A stretch of DNA of 64,000 nucleotides from Nodularia sphaerocarpa UHCC 0038 (GCF_022376295.1 NZ_CP060140.1:2670356-2734355), one strand, 5' to 3'; counted from the first letter of the stretch, positions 26,115-35,078 are shown. Notes: generated from the letters alone by a model not told the origin. Translations and numbers: made by a program.

Positions 26115-26345
26115 TTATAAATTCTCGTAGTCCATTGGTTTCGCAAGTCCTTCTGCAATCTCTCTTTTAGCACGTTGAGCAGATGCAATCAATTTTGATT
26201 GAGTTGTCTTAAATGAATTATCCCATTTTAATTCATCTTGCAAATCTTCCAGGTACTCTCGAAGATGTTCTACAACTCTGTTTTGTACATCTTCGGGCAA
26301 AGATTCCATCATCTTAATTACAGTGGTAATTTCTGGAGATGACAT
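26115..26345 (-). CDS. Antitoxin of the RelE/ParE-type pair
   Basis: The 76-residue acidic helical protein (MSSPEITTVIKMMESLPEDV at its start, KREIAEGLAKPMDYENL at its end) has the size and position of an antitoxin. I place the start at ATG 26345 because AAGGAAAA lies nine bases upstream. The frame stays open to 26420, but the extra N-terminal residues would come from the GC-rich palindromic repeat at 26377-26418. The DNA-binding part is not clear. Function rests mainly on being next to the toxin. Confidence 0.65.
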   Translation of the reverse strand: MSSPEITTVIKMMESLPEDVQNRVVEHLREYLEDLQDELKWDNSFKTTQSKLIASAQRAKREIAEGLAKPMDYENL

Positions 26346-26376
26346 AATAAAATTTTCCTTATAAGGTGTATCATAG

Positions 26377-26418
26377 CCCCCTCCTCGCTTGCGGGGAGGG
26401 GGTTGGGGGTGGGGTTCC
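26377..26418. repeat. GC-rich palindromic repeat, third copy
   Basis: CCCCCTCCTCGC is paired with GCGGGGAGGGGG and followed by TTGGGGGTGGGG. It lies directly upstream of the antitoxin gene and might influence its expression. It is the best-preserved of the four copies. Confidence 0.8.
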
Positions 26419-26655
26419 ATAACCCATTTTAACGTAGAACAGATGGCACACTTGCTCCGTGGAACGCAATTAGCAGGCAGTTTACCTGTTGGCGGATAAT
26501 CCTGGCTGATAGATGTGGTCTAGGTCATCTGGGAGGATGGGGGATTGCCAATTTGATTAAATCAACCTAACAATGAAGGGAAAAGTGCAAAAAAACTGTT
26601 ACTTAATAACTAGTGACTTTTTGCCAAACATAATTCTGATTGCAGACTAATTGTG

Positions 26656-28230
26656 ATGAATACAGCTAATTTCCCGTGGCTGACAATAATTATTTTGTTA
26701 CCTGTCGCCGCGTCTCTACTGATTCCCATCATCCCAGATAAAGAAGGCAAAACAGTGCGCTGGTATTCCCTGATTGTGGGGTTAATAGATTTTGCACTAA
26801 TTGTTTACGCTTTTTCTAATGCTTACGACTTCTCCAATCCAGATTTACAGATGGTGGAGAGTTACCCCTGGGTGACTCAACTGGATTTAAATTGGTCAGT
26901 AGGGGCTGATGGCTTGTCCATGCCTCTGATTATTCTGACTGGGTTTATTTCCACGCTGGCGATTTTAGCAGCTTGGCCTGTAACGTTCAAGCCAAAACTA
27001 TTTTATTTCTTGATTTTGGCGATGTATGGCGGTCAAATTGCCGTTTTCGCTGTTCAAGATATGCTGTTATTTTTCTTGGTGTGGGAACTGGAACTGGTAC
27101 CAATTTACTTTCTGCTGTCGATTTGGGGAGGCAAAAAGCGACAATATGCAGCGACTAAGTTTATTTTATACACCGCAGGTGGGTCGCTGTTTATTTTGCT
27201 GTCTGCCCTAACTATGGGATTTTATGGCGATACGGTAACGTTCGATATGCGCGCGTTGGCTTTGAAGGATTTCGCCCTCAATTTCCAGTTAGCCTTATAC
27301 GCTGGGTTCCTGATTGCTTATGCAGTCAAGTTGCCGATTATTCCCTTGCATACGTGGCTACCAGATGCCCACGGTGAAGCTACAGCCCCCGTGCATATGT
27401 TGCTAGCCGGGATTTTGCTGAAAATGGGCGGTTACGCTTTAATTCGCATGAATGCCCAAATGCTGCCCGATGCCCATGCTTATTTTGCCCCTGTGTTAGT
27501 AGTTTTGGGGGTTGTGAATATCATCTACGCCGCCCTGACATCCTTCGCCCAGAGGAACCTGAAGCGAAAAATTGCCTACTCCTCAATTTCTCACATGGGG
27601 TTTGTCCTAATTGGGATTGCTTCCTTCACCGATTTAGGATTGAGTGGCGCAGTTTTACAAATGGTTTCCCACGGTTTGATTGGGGCGAGTTTATTCTTCC
27701 TTGTGGGGGCGACTTATGACCGGACACACACCCTGATGTTAGATGAAATGGGTGGTGTCGGTAAGCGGATGAAAAAGATTTTCGCTATGTTCACTACCTG
27801 TTCAATGGCTTCTTTAGCATTGCCAGGAATGAGCGGTTTTGTAGCAGAATTAATGATCTTTGTCGGCTTTGCCACCAGCGATGCTTATAGCTCCACTTTT
27901 AAAGTTATCGTGGTGTTCTTGATGGCTGTGGGAGTAATTTTAACTCCCATTTATTTGCTGTCGATGTTACGCGAAATTTTCTATGGTGAAGAAAACGAAG
28001 AGTTAGTTTCTCACCAAGCTTTGATTGATGCTGAACCTCGCGAAGTGTTTATCGTTGCTTGTTTGTTAGTGCCAATTATTAGTATTGGGTTTTATCCCAA
28101 GTTACTAACTCAGATGTATGACGCGACAACTGTACAGTTAACAGCAAGGTTGCGTGATTCTGTGCCGACTTTAGCACAGCAGAAAGAAGTGCCTCAGATT
28201 TCTTTGAGTGCGCCGGAAATTACTCGTTAA
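26656..28230 (+). CDS. ndhD: NAD(P)H-quinone oxidoreductase subunit 4 (NdhD1)
   Basis: NdhD1 is the second antiporter-like subunit of NDH-1L. The 524-residue protein has about 14 membrane helices with the conserved segments SVGADGLSMPLIILTGFIST, WELELVPIYFLLSIWGG, LPIIPLHTWLPDAHGEA and ALPGMSGFVAELMIF. Together with NdhF1 it forms the distal membrane arm. In related genomes I recall the two genes as adjacent. Here a toxin-antitoxin pair on the other strand and repeats lie between, so they may be transcribed separately. ATG 26656 follows GTG 26653. A clear terminator lies at 28262-28289. Confidence 0.93.
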   Translation: MNTANFPWLTIIILLPVAASLLIPIIPDKEGKTVRWYSLIVGLIDFALIVYAFSNAYDFSNPDLQMVESYPWVTQLDLNWSVGADGLSMPLIILTGFISTLAILAAWPVTFKPKLFYFLILAMYGGQIAVFAVQDMLLFFLVWELELVPIYFLLSIWGGKKRQYAATKFILYTAGGSLFILLSALTMGFYGDTVTFDMRALALKDFALNFQLALYAGFLIAYAVKLPIIPLHTWLPDAHGEATAPVHMLLAGILLKMGGYALIRMNAQMLPDAHAYFAPVLVVLGVVNIIYAALTSFAQRNLKRKIAYSSISHMGFVLIGIASFTDLGLSGAVLQMVSHGLIGASLFFLVGATYDRTHTLMLDEMGGVGKRMKKIFAMFTTCSMASLALPGMSGFVAELMIFVGFATSDAYSSTFKVIVVFLMAVGVILTPIYLLSMLREIFYGEENEELVSHQALIDAEPREVFIVACLLVPIISIGFYPKLLTQMYDATTVQLTARLRDSVPTLAQQKEVPQISLSAPEITR

Positions 28231-28261
28231 GTAACGCTAGTTTAAATTAAGGTTTCTCTGT

Positions 28262-28289
28262 GAGTGGGTTTTTTAACCCGCTCTTTTTT
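28262..28289 (+). terminator. Intrinsic terminator of ndhD1
   Basis: GAGTGGGTT (28262-28270) pairs with AACCCGCTC (28275-28283), one G-T pair, followed by six Ts. It lies about 30 bases after the ndhD1 stop. Confidence 0.85.
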
Positions 28290-28617
28290 GTTGATTGGTT
28301 CAAACTAAAAAAACGTAATACCCAATACCTATATCCCCGATTTCTTAGAGAAGTCGGGGATCTATATCGTCAACGTTCTATGTTTAATTATGTTGACCTA
28401 CTTAATTTATTCAGAAAATATTTCTGGTTCAATTGTCAAGGATTGTTTGTATCAAATGTTGATACAAACAGCATAGGTGTCAAGTTAAGACATTAACCCA
28501 AATGTCCAGTGACCTAGCAGCTGTTCGTCGGTGTCGTTGACGAACGGCTTTGACCAGATGCATAGAACGGTGATGCCTTTCCGATGATGATTGCAATTTT
28601 TTGAAAGCTGCGTAATT
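28290..28617. other. Gene-free stretch with a palindromic repeat
   Basis: At 28334-28360 TCCCCGATTTCT pairs with AGAAGTCGGGGA, a dispersed-palindrome type. A TTTGTATCAA/TTGATACAAA inverted pair follows at about 28445-28468. A weak open frame through this stretch (from 28260) overlaps the terminator and is not accepted. Confidence 0.5.
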
Positions 28618-29262
28618 TTATGACTTGATTGTGGAGGTTGTTTTTCGTCTTTTTTGCACCTCCCGAACGCTGACGAGAGCAGCAAGTCCCAGTAACCCGT
28701 TTAACGATGAAGATTCGGGAACTGCTGCTGCCTGAATACTAGTTGTAGAACCTAAGAAAGTTGCGGTATTAGTATTTCCGTTAAACTGAAAGAGGTTGTA
28801 AGTGGTGTTACCATATCCAACAAATTCATCGGCAGGTGTATTGCTATTGTTGATGTAGTAATAGTTAAGTTGTTGGACACCTGTTTGTGTCGAAACATTT
28901 AATTCTGGAAGGTTAGGAGTTTGAGAATTATCGTAGTTCAAACGCAAAAAGTTGTCAGTTGAGATGCCGTTGATAACCGCACTACCACTCTCAAGAAGTG
29001 TATTCGTAGAATCGAAAACTGATAGTGACAGAGATTGCAAAAATTGAGTGGGAAATGGAGCTGCAGATGGAGAAGGACTAGCTTCTGTGAAAGAAGCGGG
29101 AGTACCAGCCTTGGTTGTAAAAGAGCCTTGCGCGGAATAACCGTTACTAAAATTTCCACTGAATACGAATTCTGCCGCCTGTGCAGATGAGACGGAAAAC
29201 ACGAAGGGAATGGATGAACAAGTCACCATTGCGAGCAATACAGAGAGTTTTTGATGTTTCAT
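28618..29262 (-). CDS. PEP-CTERM sorting domain protein
   Basis: The 214-residue protein has a signal peptide (MKHQKLSVLLAMVTC, cut near VSSAQAAEFV), a beta-rich, Ser/Asn/Thr-rich body, and a C-terminal sorting signal. The signal comprises the VPESSS motif at about residue 185, a hydrophobic stretch and the basic end (REVQKRRK). This is the PEP-CTERM arrangement handled by exosortases and linked with surface proteins and exopolysaccharide; the middle Pro-Glu is present. No function of the body can be read. ATG 29262 is chosen with AAGG nine bases upstream; an in-frame GTG at 29271 would add three residues. Confidence 0.8.
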   Translation of the reverse strand: MKHQKLSVLLAMVTCSSIPFVFSVSSAQAAEFVFSGNFSNGYSAQGSFTTKAGTPASFTEASPSPSAAPFPTQFLQSLSLSVFDSTNTLLESGSAVINGISTDNFLRLNYDNSQTPNLPELNVSTQTGVQQLNYYYINNSNTPADEFVGYGNTTYNLFQFNGNTNTATFLGSTTSIQAAAVPESSSLNGLLGLAALVSVREVQKRRKTTSTIKS

Positions 29263-29346
29263 TAAATACACCTTGGATGATAACTATAATTTTTACTTTA
29301 CCTGAATGCAATTATATTTATTTAGCTTCATCAAGAATTTATGAAT

Positions 29347-29520
29347 CTATCCCACTAATACTATTTTGTTGATCCAGATGTGGATGGTAGCAAGGTCTAT
29401 GAATGCGTCAAAATAAACCTTTTGACGTTCCATCTGACGACGAGGCGACGATATTTACGTTGATACCAAGCAAAACACCGTTCTTGCTGAAATCTGGGGA
29501 CGGAGATTTTGATAGGTCTT
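29347..29520 (-). pseudogene. Remnant of an IS5-like transposase, frameshifted
   Basis: On the minus strand one frame reads QQERCFAWYQRKYRRLVV and, after a frame change near 29428, another reads MERQKVYFDAFIDLATIHIW up to a stop at 29347-29349. Together they resemble the C terminus of an IS5-type DDE transposase (E-R-x-F-A-W, then L-V-x-R-x-E-R, then a final helix). No intact frame or inverted ends were found, so it is a decayed fragment. Confidence 0.5.
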
Positions 29521-30233
29521 CATGACAACTTCATAATCCAGGGATATCCGCCGAGGTATGCACCAAAGCTCTGATTAGATCCAAGCGTGCATCCTCATAT
29601 ACTCTGGTAATACACCATACCAAGTTGATGTTACACCTGTATTGTTGCAAAATCCTCATAGTCCCTTTGCGATCGCCTTAAGTGTCACAATCGTAATTGG
29701 TGCGATCGCTGGACTGGTGAAAGCTATAAAATCTAACTAATTTCAACAACCCGCGCAAAACTAAACATCTGGGCTAGGGCGAGCTTGTTATTCCTTGTCC
29801 GTGAGACTTAAAGCATAACCTGTTCATAATCTTCATCCTTATCTGCTTCTCAATACCTCTTTCTTTAGATGAAATATTAACCCTCCAGAGATAGAGCCAC
29901 TTATCTGATCACAGAGGTTATTGTGATGATTACCAACAATTATGTAGTAAATACAACTCAATATTTTTCAGCCACATACATTTTTTCCTTAAAGCCTCTT
30001 GTTCTTAGCTCAACTTTAGCCATTTTTTTCGCAACGCGATTGGTATCGCTAAAAACTCTGTGGGACAGTGGTTTTACTTTTTTCACTTCATCGATACTCT
30101 GTGACGTAGAAAAAGTATTTGCCAAAAAGCCAGGATTTTTGCCAGATACAGAAACCGAGTTCTTAATTTTGGATAAAGTCGAGCTGACAAAGCTTTAGTT
30201 TCTCAATATTGGATGAAGGAGTGAAATAAAGCT
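29521..30233. other. Decayed accessory DNA without a credible gene
   Basis: The segment holds further coding-like scraps. On the plus strand a startless frame reads PYQVDVTPVLLQNPHSPF and ends at a stop near 29740. A frame from GTG 29923/ATG 29926 (about 90 residues) ends in KKPGFLPDTETEF, which looks like translated repeat DNA. None is supported as a gene. Confidence 0.4.
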
Positions 30234-30923
30234 ATGTCTATTCCCAATGAACGCGAAAGCAAAAACAGTGAAGTCAAGCAAGAATCTTACACTGATACTA
30301 ATGGTAATACTCACACCCACCGGAAACGAACCACTCAAACCAATTTAGCCACGGGTGACAATAACAATGTGCTGTTAGGTATTATCGTTACTTCCTTGCT
30401 GAGTTTGATTGTCGGTGGGGTCTGGTACTTCAACCAGAGCAATAAGGCAGAGGTTGATAATACTGTGCCGATTGTGGCTCCTGTACCGAATAATAGCACT
30501 CCAACCCCTAGTGTATCTCCTCAAGCAGAAACGAAGATAATCGAAAAAACTAGGGAAGTACCTGTATTTGTACCTGTTCCACAACAGCAGGTTATACCCT
30601 CATCTCCACCTCGCCAACCGGATATTAATATTACTGTTCCACCCCAACAACCTGCGGCAGAAAAAGCGCCATCTCCACCTCGCCAACCGGATATTAATAT
30701 TACTGTTCCACCCCAGCAGCCTGCGGCAGAAAAAACGCCTTCTGCAACCCCGCCAAACCCTAAGGCTACACCAAGCCCCACCAGTCCAACGAATAATACT
30801 CCTACTTCGCAAAACGAAGACGGTACTTCTACTAAGACTGTCACGCCAAGTACGAAAAATGATACCTCTAATAATGGTTCTTCTACCGCAGGTGATACTA
30901 CTACAGGCGGTTCTGGTCAATAA
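30234..30923 (+). CDS. Single-pass membrane protein with proline-rich duplicated exterior
   Basis: The 229-residue protein has a polar, Thr-rich N terminus of about 43 residues, one membrane helix (about 45-66) and a Pro/Thr/Ser/Asn-rich C-terminal region probably outside the membrane. A 69-base direct repeat (30601-30669 and 30670-30738) encodes SPPRQPDINITVPPQQP twice, nearly identical at DNA level, so it is a recent duplication. AAGGAG lies upstream of ATG 30234. I do not recognise a family. Confidence 0.65.
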   Translation: MSIPNERESKNSEVKQESYTDTNGNTHTHRKRTTQTNLATGDNNNVLLGIIVTSLLSLIVGGVWYFNQSNKAEVDNTVPIVAPVPNNSTPTPSVSPQAETKIIEKTREVPVFVPVPQQQVIPSSPPRQPDINITVPPQQPAAEKAPSPPRQPDINITVPPQQPAAEKTPSATPPNPKATPSPTSPTNNTPTSQNEDGTSTKTVTPSTKNDTSNNGSSTAGDTTTGGSGQ

Positions 30924-31076
30924 CGGCTTCTGAACTTTGATCTCACTTGATGATCATGATCTTTATAGGGAATAAAAAAGTATTGTAACGACAAAATAAC
31001 TTTGTAGAAAGGCTCACGCACCAGGCGCTCCAGGCGCAGAGAGTTAGAGGTGAGAATACTCGAACTAAAAGATTAG

Positions 31077-31127
31077 CCACAGATAAACACAGATACACGC
31101 CGATAAATTATCTGTGTGTATCTGTGG
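31077..31127. repeat. Inverted repeat with 19-base arms
   Basis: CCACAGATAAACACAGATA (31077-31095) faces TATCTGTGTGTATCTGTGG (31109-31127) with one mismatch. It lies just beyond the stop of the 31144-31383 gene and could end its transcript, although no U-run is present. The same words (ATCTGTG, ACAGAT) edge the dispersed repeats at 4441, 18453 and 31563. Confidence 0.7.
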
Positions 31128-31143
31128 TTCATTGTCAATGGTA

Positions 31144-31383
31144 TTACATTTTGCCGTGCTGCATTACTTGTTGTAAGTGGTGGCGAATTTCTTGGGCTTG
31201 CTCAATTTCCGATTGCTGCAATTTTTGAAATAACTCTACACAGGGCTGAGAGTTAATTTCCTGTGCATCTTTGATGTAGCAGTCATAAGCCTTTACTGCT
31301 TCAGCTTTATTGTGCAGCACGCTGATAAAGTCATACTCTAGGTTACTAATTGCTTGTTGAGATTTTCCGTTACCTGTCGTCAT
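31144..31383 (-). CDS. Small helical protein, 79 residues
   Basis: The product is almost entirely helix-forming, with two amphipathic stretches (NLEYDFISVLHNKAEAVKAY and QKLQQSEIEQAQEIRHHLQ). A pattern of Glu/His at spacings seen in ferritin-like half-bundles is present, but no firm family match can be claimed. Start ATG 31383 has an AAGGAG site nine bases upstream, which supports it as a real gene. It stands alone, downstream of the PsiE-like gene on the same strand with a dispersed repeat between them. Confidence 0.65.
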   Translation of the reverse strand: MTTGNGKSQQAISNLEYDFISVLHNKAEAVKAYDCYIKDAQEINSQPCVELFQKLQQSEIEQAQEIRHHLQQVMQHGKM

Positions 31384-31562
31384 GATTTTATTCTCCTTGA
31401 GGTGAATAATTAATTTATACTCATCCTTAAGGAATTATTCATCTCCCCAAAAGCGTAGGAAAATATACGCCTAAAACAATTTCAACACTGTGTTTTAGAC
31501 CTCATAAGTATCTACCACCGAGCAGATGTATAAAAGTCCTTTAACAGCTAAATTTTAGCTAT

Positions 31563-31620
31563 ATTTATCTGTGTAGCCTACGGTAAGCCGCTAACGCGTC
31601 TACATCTGTGTTTATCTGTG
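31563..31620. repeat. Dispersed repeat, third copy
   Basis: It contains GTAGCCTACGGTAAGCCGC and TAACGCGTCTACATCTGTG, with flanking ATCTGTG words in both directions. It differs from the 18453 copy by one base in the core (T for C). Confidence 0.8.
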
Positions 31621-31658
31621 GTTCATTATTTGTTCATGTAGTACACTTGTTGCGAATA

Positions 31659-32168
31659 CTAGAATCCATGCTCATCTTGCTTTTCTATACTTGCTTGATG
31701 GGTAATAGGGCAGAACTTGGTGTTAGCACTCATGCAATCCATGTGTGGTGTTTTGGCACATACAAGTAGTAAACCACCGAGAACAAACAGCAAACCACAA
31801 ATTGCTGCTGTCTGAACCCAAGAAATCTCCAATGCTCCGTGAACTACTACTTCGCGCAGTAGTGATACAATTGTGACTTCAACTGCTACCCCTACAGAAA
31901 TACTATGTTCTTGCAAATAGATGATTAGTAGCCGAAATAATTCGACCATAATCAGCACAAATAGGAATTTTGCTGTCACAAGTTTATAGTCTACTGACTG
32001 GGTGATGGCAATAAATATGCCCCACAATTGTATCAGCATGACGGCAAACAAACCAAAACACAAGACAATCACAATTAAGTCTTGGAAAGCTTCCATGTTG
32101 CGAACTATTGTGTGTCTATCCAGCCAGCGATCGCAAAACAAAAATCGACTCTTGGAGCGCTTGTACAT
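31659..32168 (-). CDS. PsiE-family phosphate-starvation-type membrane protein
   Basis: The 169-residue protein has four hydrophobic helices (about 28-50, 62-83, 92-112 and 118-138). The family-like block LFRLLIIYLQEHSISVGVAV, continuing into TIVSLLREVVVHG, matches PsiE-type proteins, named for induction by phosphate limitation in E. coli; their molecular role is unknown. It has a basic N terminus facing the cytoplasm and a short polar tail with several Cys and His (KTPHMDCMSANTKFCPITH) that could bind a metal. No Pho box was recognised upstream. Confidence 0.75.
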   Translation of the reverse strand: MYKRSKSRFLFCDRWLDRHTIVRNMEAFQDLIVIVLCFGLFAVMLIQLWGIFIAITQSVDYKLVTAKFLFVLIMVELFRLLIIYLQEHSISVGVAVEVTIVSLLREVVVHGALEISWVQTAAICGLLFVLGGLLLVCAKTPHMDCMSANTKFCPITHQASIEKQDEHGF

Positions 32169-32258
32169 TTACTTCTTTATTTCCATCTGGTCAAGTTCAG
32201 ACCACACCAGTTAGTCCACCCATTAATATAATATTATGTGAAGTTAAGAGCTTGCGCC

Positions 32259-33173
32259 TCAGCGAGGTTGGTAATTTAAATTTTGTACTTGTTGCAACAA
32301 TTGCTCGGCATTTTTAGCCCATTGGGGATTACCTTGAGCATTGTATAAATCTTTTGCATATTGCAAAACTTCGGTTGCTTGTACATACTGCTGCTGCTGC
32401 ATAAAAACTAACCCAGCACCATAATAAGCATTGGGATAATTAGCATTAGCTTCGGCTGATTTTCTAAAAGCCTCTAATGCTTCTTTTAGTTTTCCTTCAT
32501 TCAACCAAATTGTGCCGAGATTGTAATGAGCTTCGGGATATTTGGGATTAATCTTTATGGCTTGGCGAAAGGCATCTCTGGCTTGATTTATTTTACCTTG
32601 TTGGAGATAAGATATTCCTAAATGATAGGGAGCTTCTGGTGCATTTCTACTATACTCTAGCGCTTTTTTGAAAGATGCGATCGCTCTATCCCAATCTTGT
32701 TGCTGCTGTCTGATTAATCCCAAGTTGTAGTGGGCAAAACCTAGCTTTGGGTCGATTTGTAAGGCTCGTTCTAAGTAATCAACCGCTTGCTGTAAATTAC
32801 TTCCTTCTAACAACGCTCCACCTAAATTAGCAAAGGCTGGGGCGAATTTCGGATCAGCTTGTGTTGCTTGATAAAAGGCATCAGCAGCCGGCTTTAATTG
32901 TCCTGTTTGCCGCAATGCTAACCCTAAATTATAATGGGCGACTGCCAAATTTGGGTCTAGCTGAGTTGCTTGCTGAAAAGCTGCGATCGCCTCTGGAAGC
33001 CTTCCCGCCTGAATTGCTTGTAAACCTTGATTTAAAAAAGTTGTGGCTATGGGCAAACTATATTGTGATAGTAAGAGATTTGGGTAACTAGGTGACGCAA
33101 AAAGCATACTTTCACCAAGTATTAGTAAACTCACTATCTGGATCATACGATATTTATCAAATGATAATCCCAT
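32259..33173 (-). CDS. Exported TPR-repeat protein
   Basis: The protein (about 304 residues) has a hydrophobic N-terminal segment (MIQIVSLLILGESMLFASPS) acting as a signal or anchor. About seven tetratricopeptide repeats of 34 residues follow, with the usual pattern (AHYNLGLALRQTGQLKPAAD, AIKINPKYPEAHYNLG). TPR arrays bind protein partners, and the partner here is unknown. I place the start at ATG 33173; the frame is open to a TTG at 33191, and a later Met (33146) directly before the hydrophobic segment is also possible. It has no close operon partner. Confidence 0.8.
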   Translation of the reverse strand: MGLSFDKYRMIQIVSLLILGESMLFASPSYPNLLLSQYSLPIATTFLNQGLQAIQAGRLPEAIAAFQQATQLDPNLAVAHYNLGLALRQTGQLKPAADAFYQATQADPKFAPAFANLGGALLEGSNLQQAVDYLERALQIDPKLGFAHYNLGLIRQQQQDWDRAIASFKKALEYSRNAPEAPYHLGISYLQQGKINQARDAFRQAIKINPKYPEAHYNLGTIWLNEGKLKEALEAFRKSAEANANYPNAYYGAGLVFMQQQQYVQATEVLQYAKDLYNAQGNPQWAKNAEQLLQQVQNLNYQPR

Positions 33174-33833
33174 TGATTCTTTAACTCGCAACAGTTGTAG
33201 TTACCTTTAGTTGATTAAAAGTTTTCTGTCCAGAATATTTTTACAAAATTTTGCATTATGTATTAAACTTAATTTTAATTAATATATTTGTCACAATTTT
33301 TCGCTCAGGTAATGTTAAGGATAGTAACACAGTGGGAGATCCTGCGGCAAAATTGCGAGCCATCATAATTTGGAGCTAAGAGGTTGTTTGAGATCATAGT
33401 CACTCGAACTTGTTTTGGGGACAATTTTTCATTTAGAACCCTCATCTTGGGGGTAAAGTGTATTTACTGCTAATATATTTACGAAGCTTTACTCAATCAA
33501 ATTGTTACAGTGTATAATATGTAAGCTGATAGCAGATTTAGTAAAGTTGCTGTTCGCTTACCCTCAGCATTGATTTCTGACACCAGGAATAAAAGCATTT
33601 TGAGGTAGTAGTGGCACAACTTACTGAACTTTTTCTTGGTAGTCACGTCAACTAGAAGTAAGTTGGAATTAATCTAATTTTCATGCCCTGTAATTCAAAG
33701 TGCAGAGCTATTTTCCAATGGTCATTTCATCACTTGCAGAGATGGTGTGGAAATGATAAATTTCCCATTTCTATCTGTAATTATGGCATTTTTTGACTTT
33801 CATACTTTGAGTTTCCATCCATAAAAAAAGAAT
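33174..33833. other. Gene-free stretch, 660 bases
   Basis: No open frame of note and no RNA family recognised. A few short hairpins are visible, for example GAAATGATAAATTTCCCATTTC near 33750. The stretch probably holds the divergent promoters of the TPR and zinc-ribbon genes. Confidence 0.4.
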
Positions 33834-35078
33834 ATGCTCAATAAAATCCGCCGTTTTTGGAGTCAATTTTTTAGCAAGTCTAGAAAAATTAATAATGAAC
33901 CACTGAATAAAGTCAGTTTAGTTGTCATTATTGTGATTGATATTTTTATATTGCTCAATGTTTTTACGGGATTGGATGATATTAGCCGATGGTACATGAG
34001 TCCATCACAGGCTTATCCCTGTTATTCTCATTGGCAAAATTATAGAAGTCAAACGACTACAGGTAAAGATTATGAAATTCTCAGAGTTTCATTGTTTGAT
34101 TTCAATAATCAACTGAGTCAAGAGCAAATTTACCAAGACACCGAAGAAAGACATTTGGGTAAGGTTTCACCAAATTGCTTGCAGTATGGGAAATCTCAAG
34201 ATCAGATTAACATCCCTCAAAACCAGCAAATCATCCAAAATATTCAGCAGAAACAAACTCAGGTTAGTCAGTTTGAAGACAGCAATCGCAATATTCGCAG
34301 TCAGTATGACTCTAGCCTTTTAGAAAAAATTGCTGGTCAGTCTCGTGAACAATCAATTAATCTAGTCGGTGCGGAAAAGGCTAAACAACAGTTAGATCAA
34401 AATAACCAGAAAATTTCTACGCTGAAGCAGGAAATTTCTAATTTAAAAAAGCAACTGCTGGGAAAACCAGAAAGTATTAGTTTTTTAAACTTACTTCAAG
34501 ATGAAACTAAGTTTAAGCAAGTTGAAGTAAATTATCAGCAAGCTTCTTTTTGGTATTCCAGTATCCAAATGGCTTTTCAGTCGCTATTTCTGGTTCCACT
34601 GATTCTTGTGGCTTTGTCAGTTCACAAATATGCTCAACGCAGAGAATATGGACTGATTTCTCTGATTAGTTGGCATTTGTTGGTGATCTTTTTTCTGCCG
34701 CTAATTCTGAAAATCTTTGAATTTTTGCAAGTCGGCGTATTATTTACATTTATCTTTGATATCTTGAGCAGCATTTTCGGTGGTTTGCTGTTTCTGATTA
34801 GTTATGTTTATATCTTGCTGATCCCACTAGCTGGGTTTGTAATTATCCAGCTTTTTCAAAAAATTGTTTTGAATACTAAAGCGCAAGCAGTGAGGAGAGT
34901 TCAAGACTCACGCTGTATTAACTGTGCTAAAAAAATTCGGCAACATGATACATACTGCCCTCATTGCGGGTATTATCAATACATTGAATGCCCAAACTGC
35001 CATCATCTTACTTACAAGTATCTTTCTCACTGTCATCATTGTGGTAGTTGCCAAGATTCTAGTCACAATCACGTATAA
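33834..35078 (+). CDS. Membrane protein with coiled coil and C-terminal double zinc ribbon
   Basis: The 414-residue protein has one membrane helix near residues 28-45, then an external Gln/Asn-rich region with a coiled coil (about 130-210; KQQLDQNNQKISTLKQEISN). Three further helices follow (about 245-350), and then two zinc-ribbon motifs at the C terminus (CINCAKKIRQHDTYCPHCG and CPNCHHLTYKYLSHCHHCG). The ribbons probably lie in the cytoplasm and mediate binding. The layout resembles other cyanobacterial zinc-ribbon membrane proteins, but I know of no assigned function. It starts with ATG 33834 and has no operon partner. Confidence 0.7.
   Translation: MLNKIRRFWSQFFSKSRKINNEPLNKVSLVVIIVIDIFILLNVFTGLDDISRWYMSPSQAYPCYSHWQNYRSQTTTGKDYEILRVSLFDFNNQLSQEQIYQDTEERHLGKVSPNCLQYGKSQDQINIPQNQQIIQNIQQKQTQVSQFEDSNRNIRSQYDSSLLEKIAGQSREQSINLVGAEKAKQQLDQNNQKISTLKQEISNLKKQLLGKPESISFLNLLQDETKFKQVEVNYQQASFWYSSIQMAFQSLFLVPLILVALSVHKYAQRREYGLISLISWHLLVIFFLPLILKIFEFLQVGVLFTFIFDILSSIFGGLLFLISYVYILLIPLAGFVIIQLFQKIVLNTKAQAVRRVQDSRCINCAKKIRQHDTYCPHCGYYQYIECPNCHHLTYKYLSHCHHCGSCQDSSHNHV

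Noticed and set aside
26346..26420. N-terminal extension of the antitoxin
   Set aside because: It would be coded by the GC-rich palindromic repeat; the inner ATG has a proper ribosome binding site.
28260..28496. Plus-strand 78-codon frame after ndhD1
   Set aside because: It begins inside the ndhD1 terminator hairpin and crosses a palindromic repeat; no ribosome binding site.
29923..30198. Plus-strand frame of about 90 codons
   Set aside because: The end of the product reads like translated repeat DNA (KKPGFLPDTETEF), it lies in decayed DNA, and no family or good ribosome site was seen.
30375..30933. Frames in other registers of the proline-rich membrane protein gene
   Set aside because: Shadows caused by the internal duplication and biased composition.
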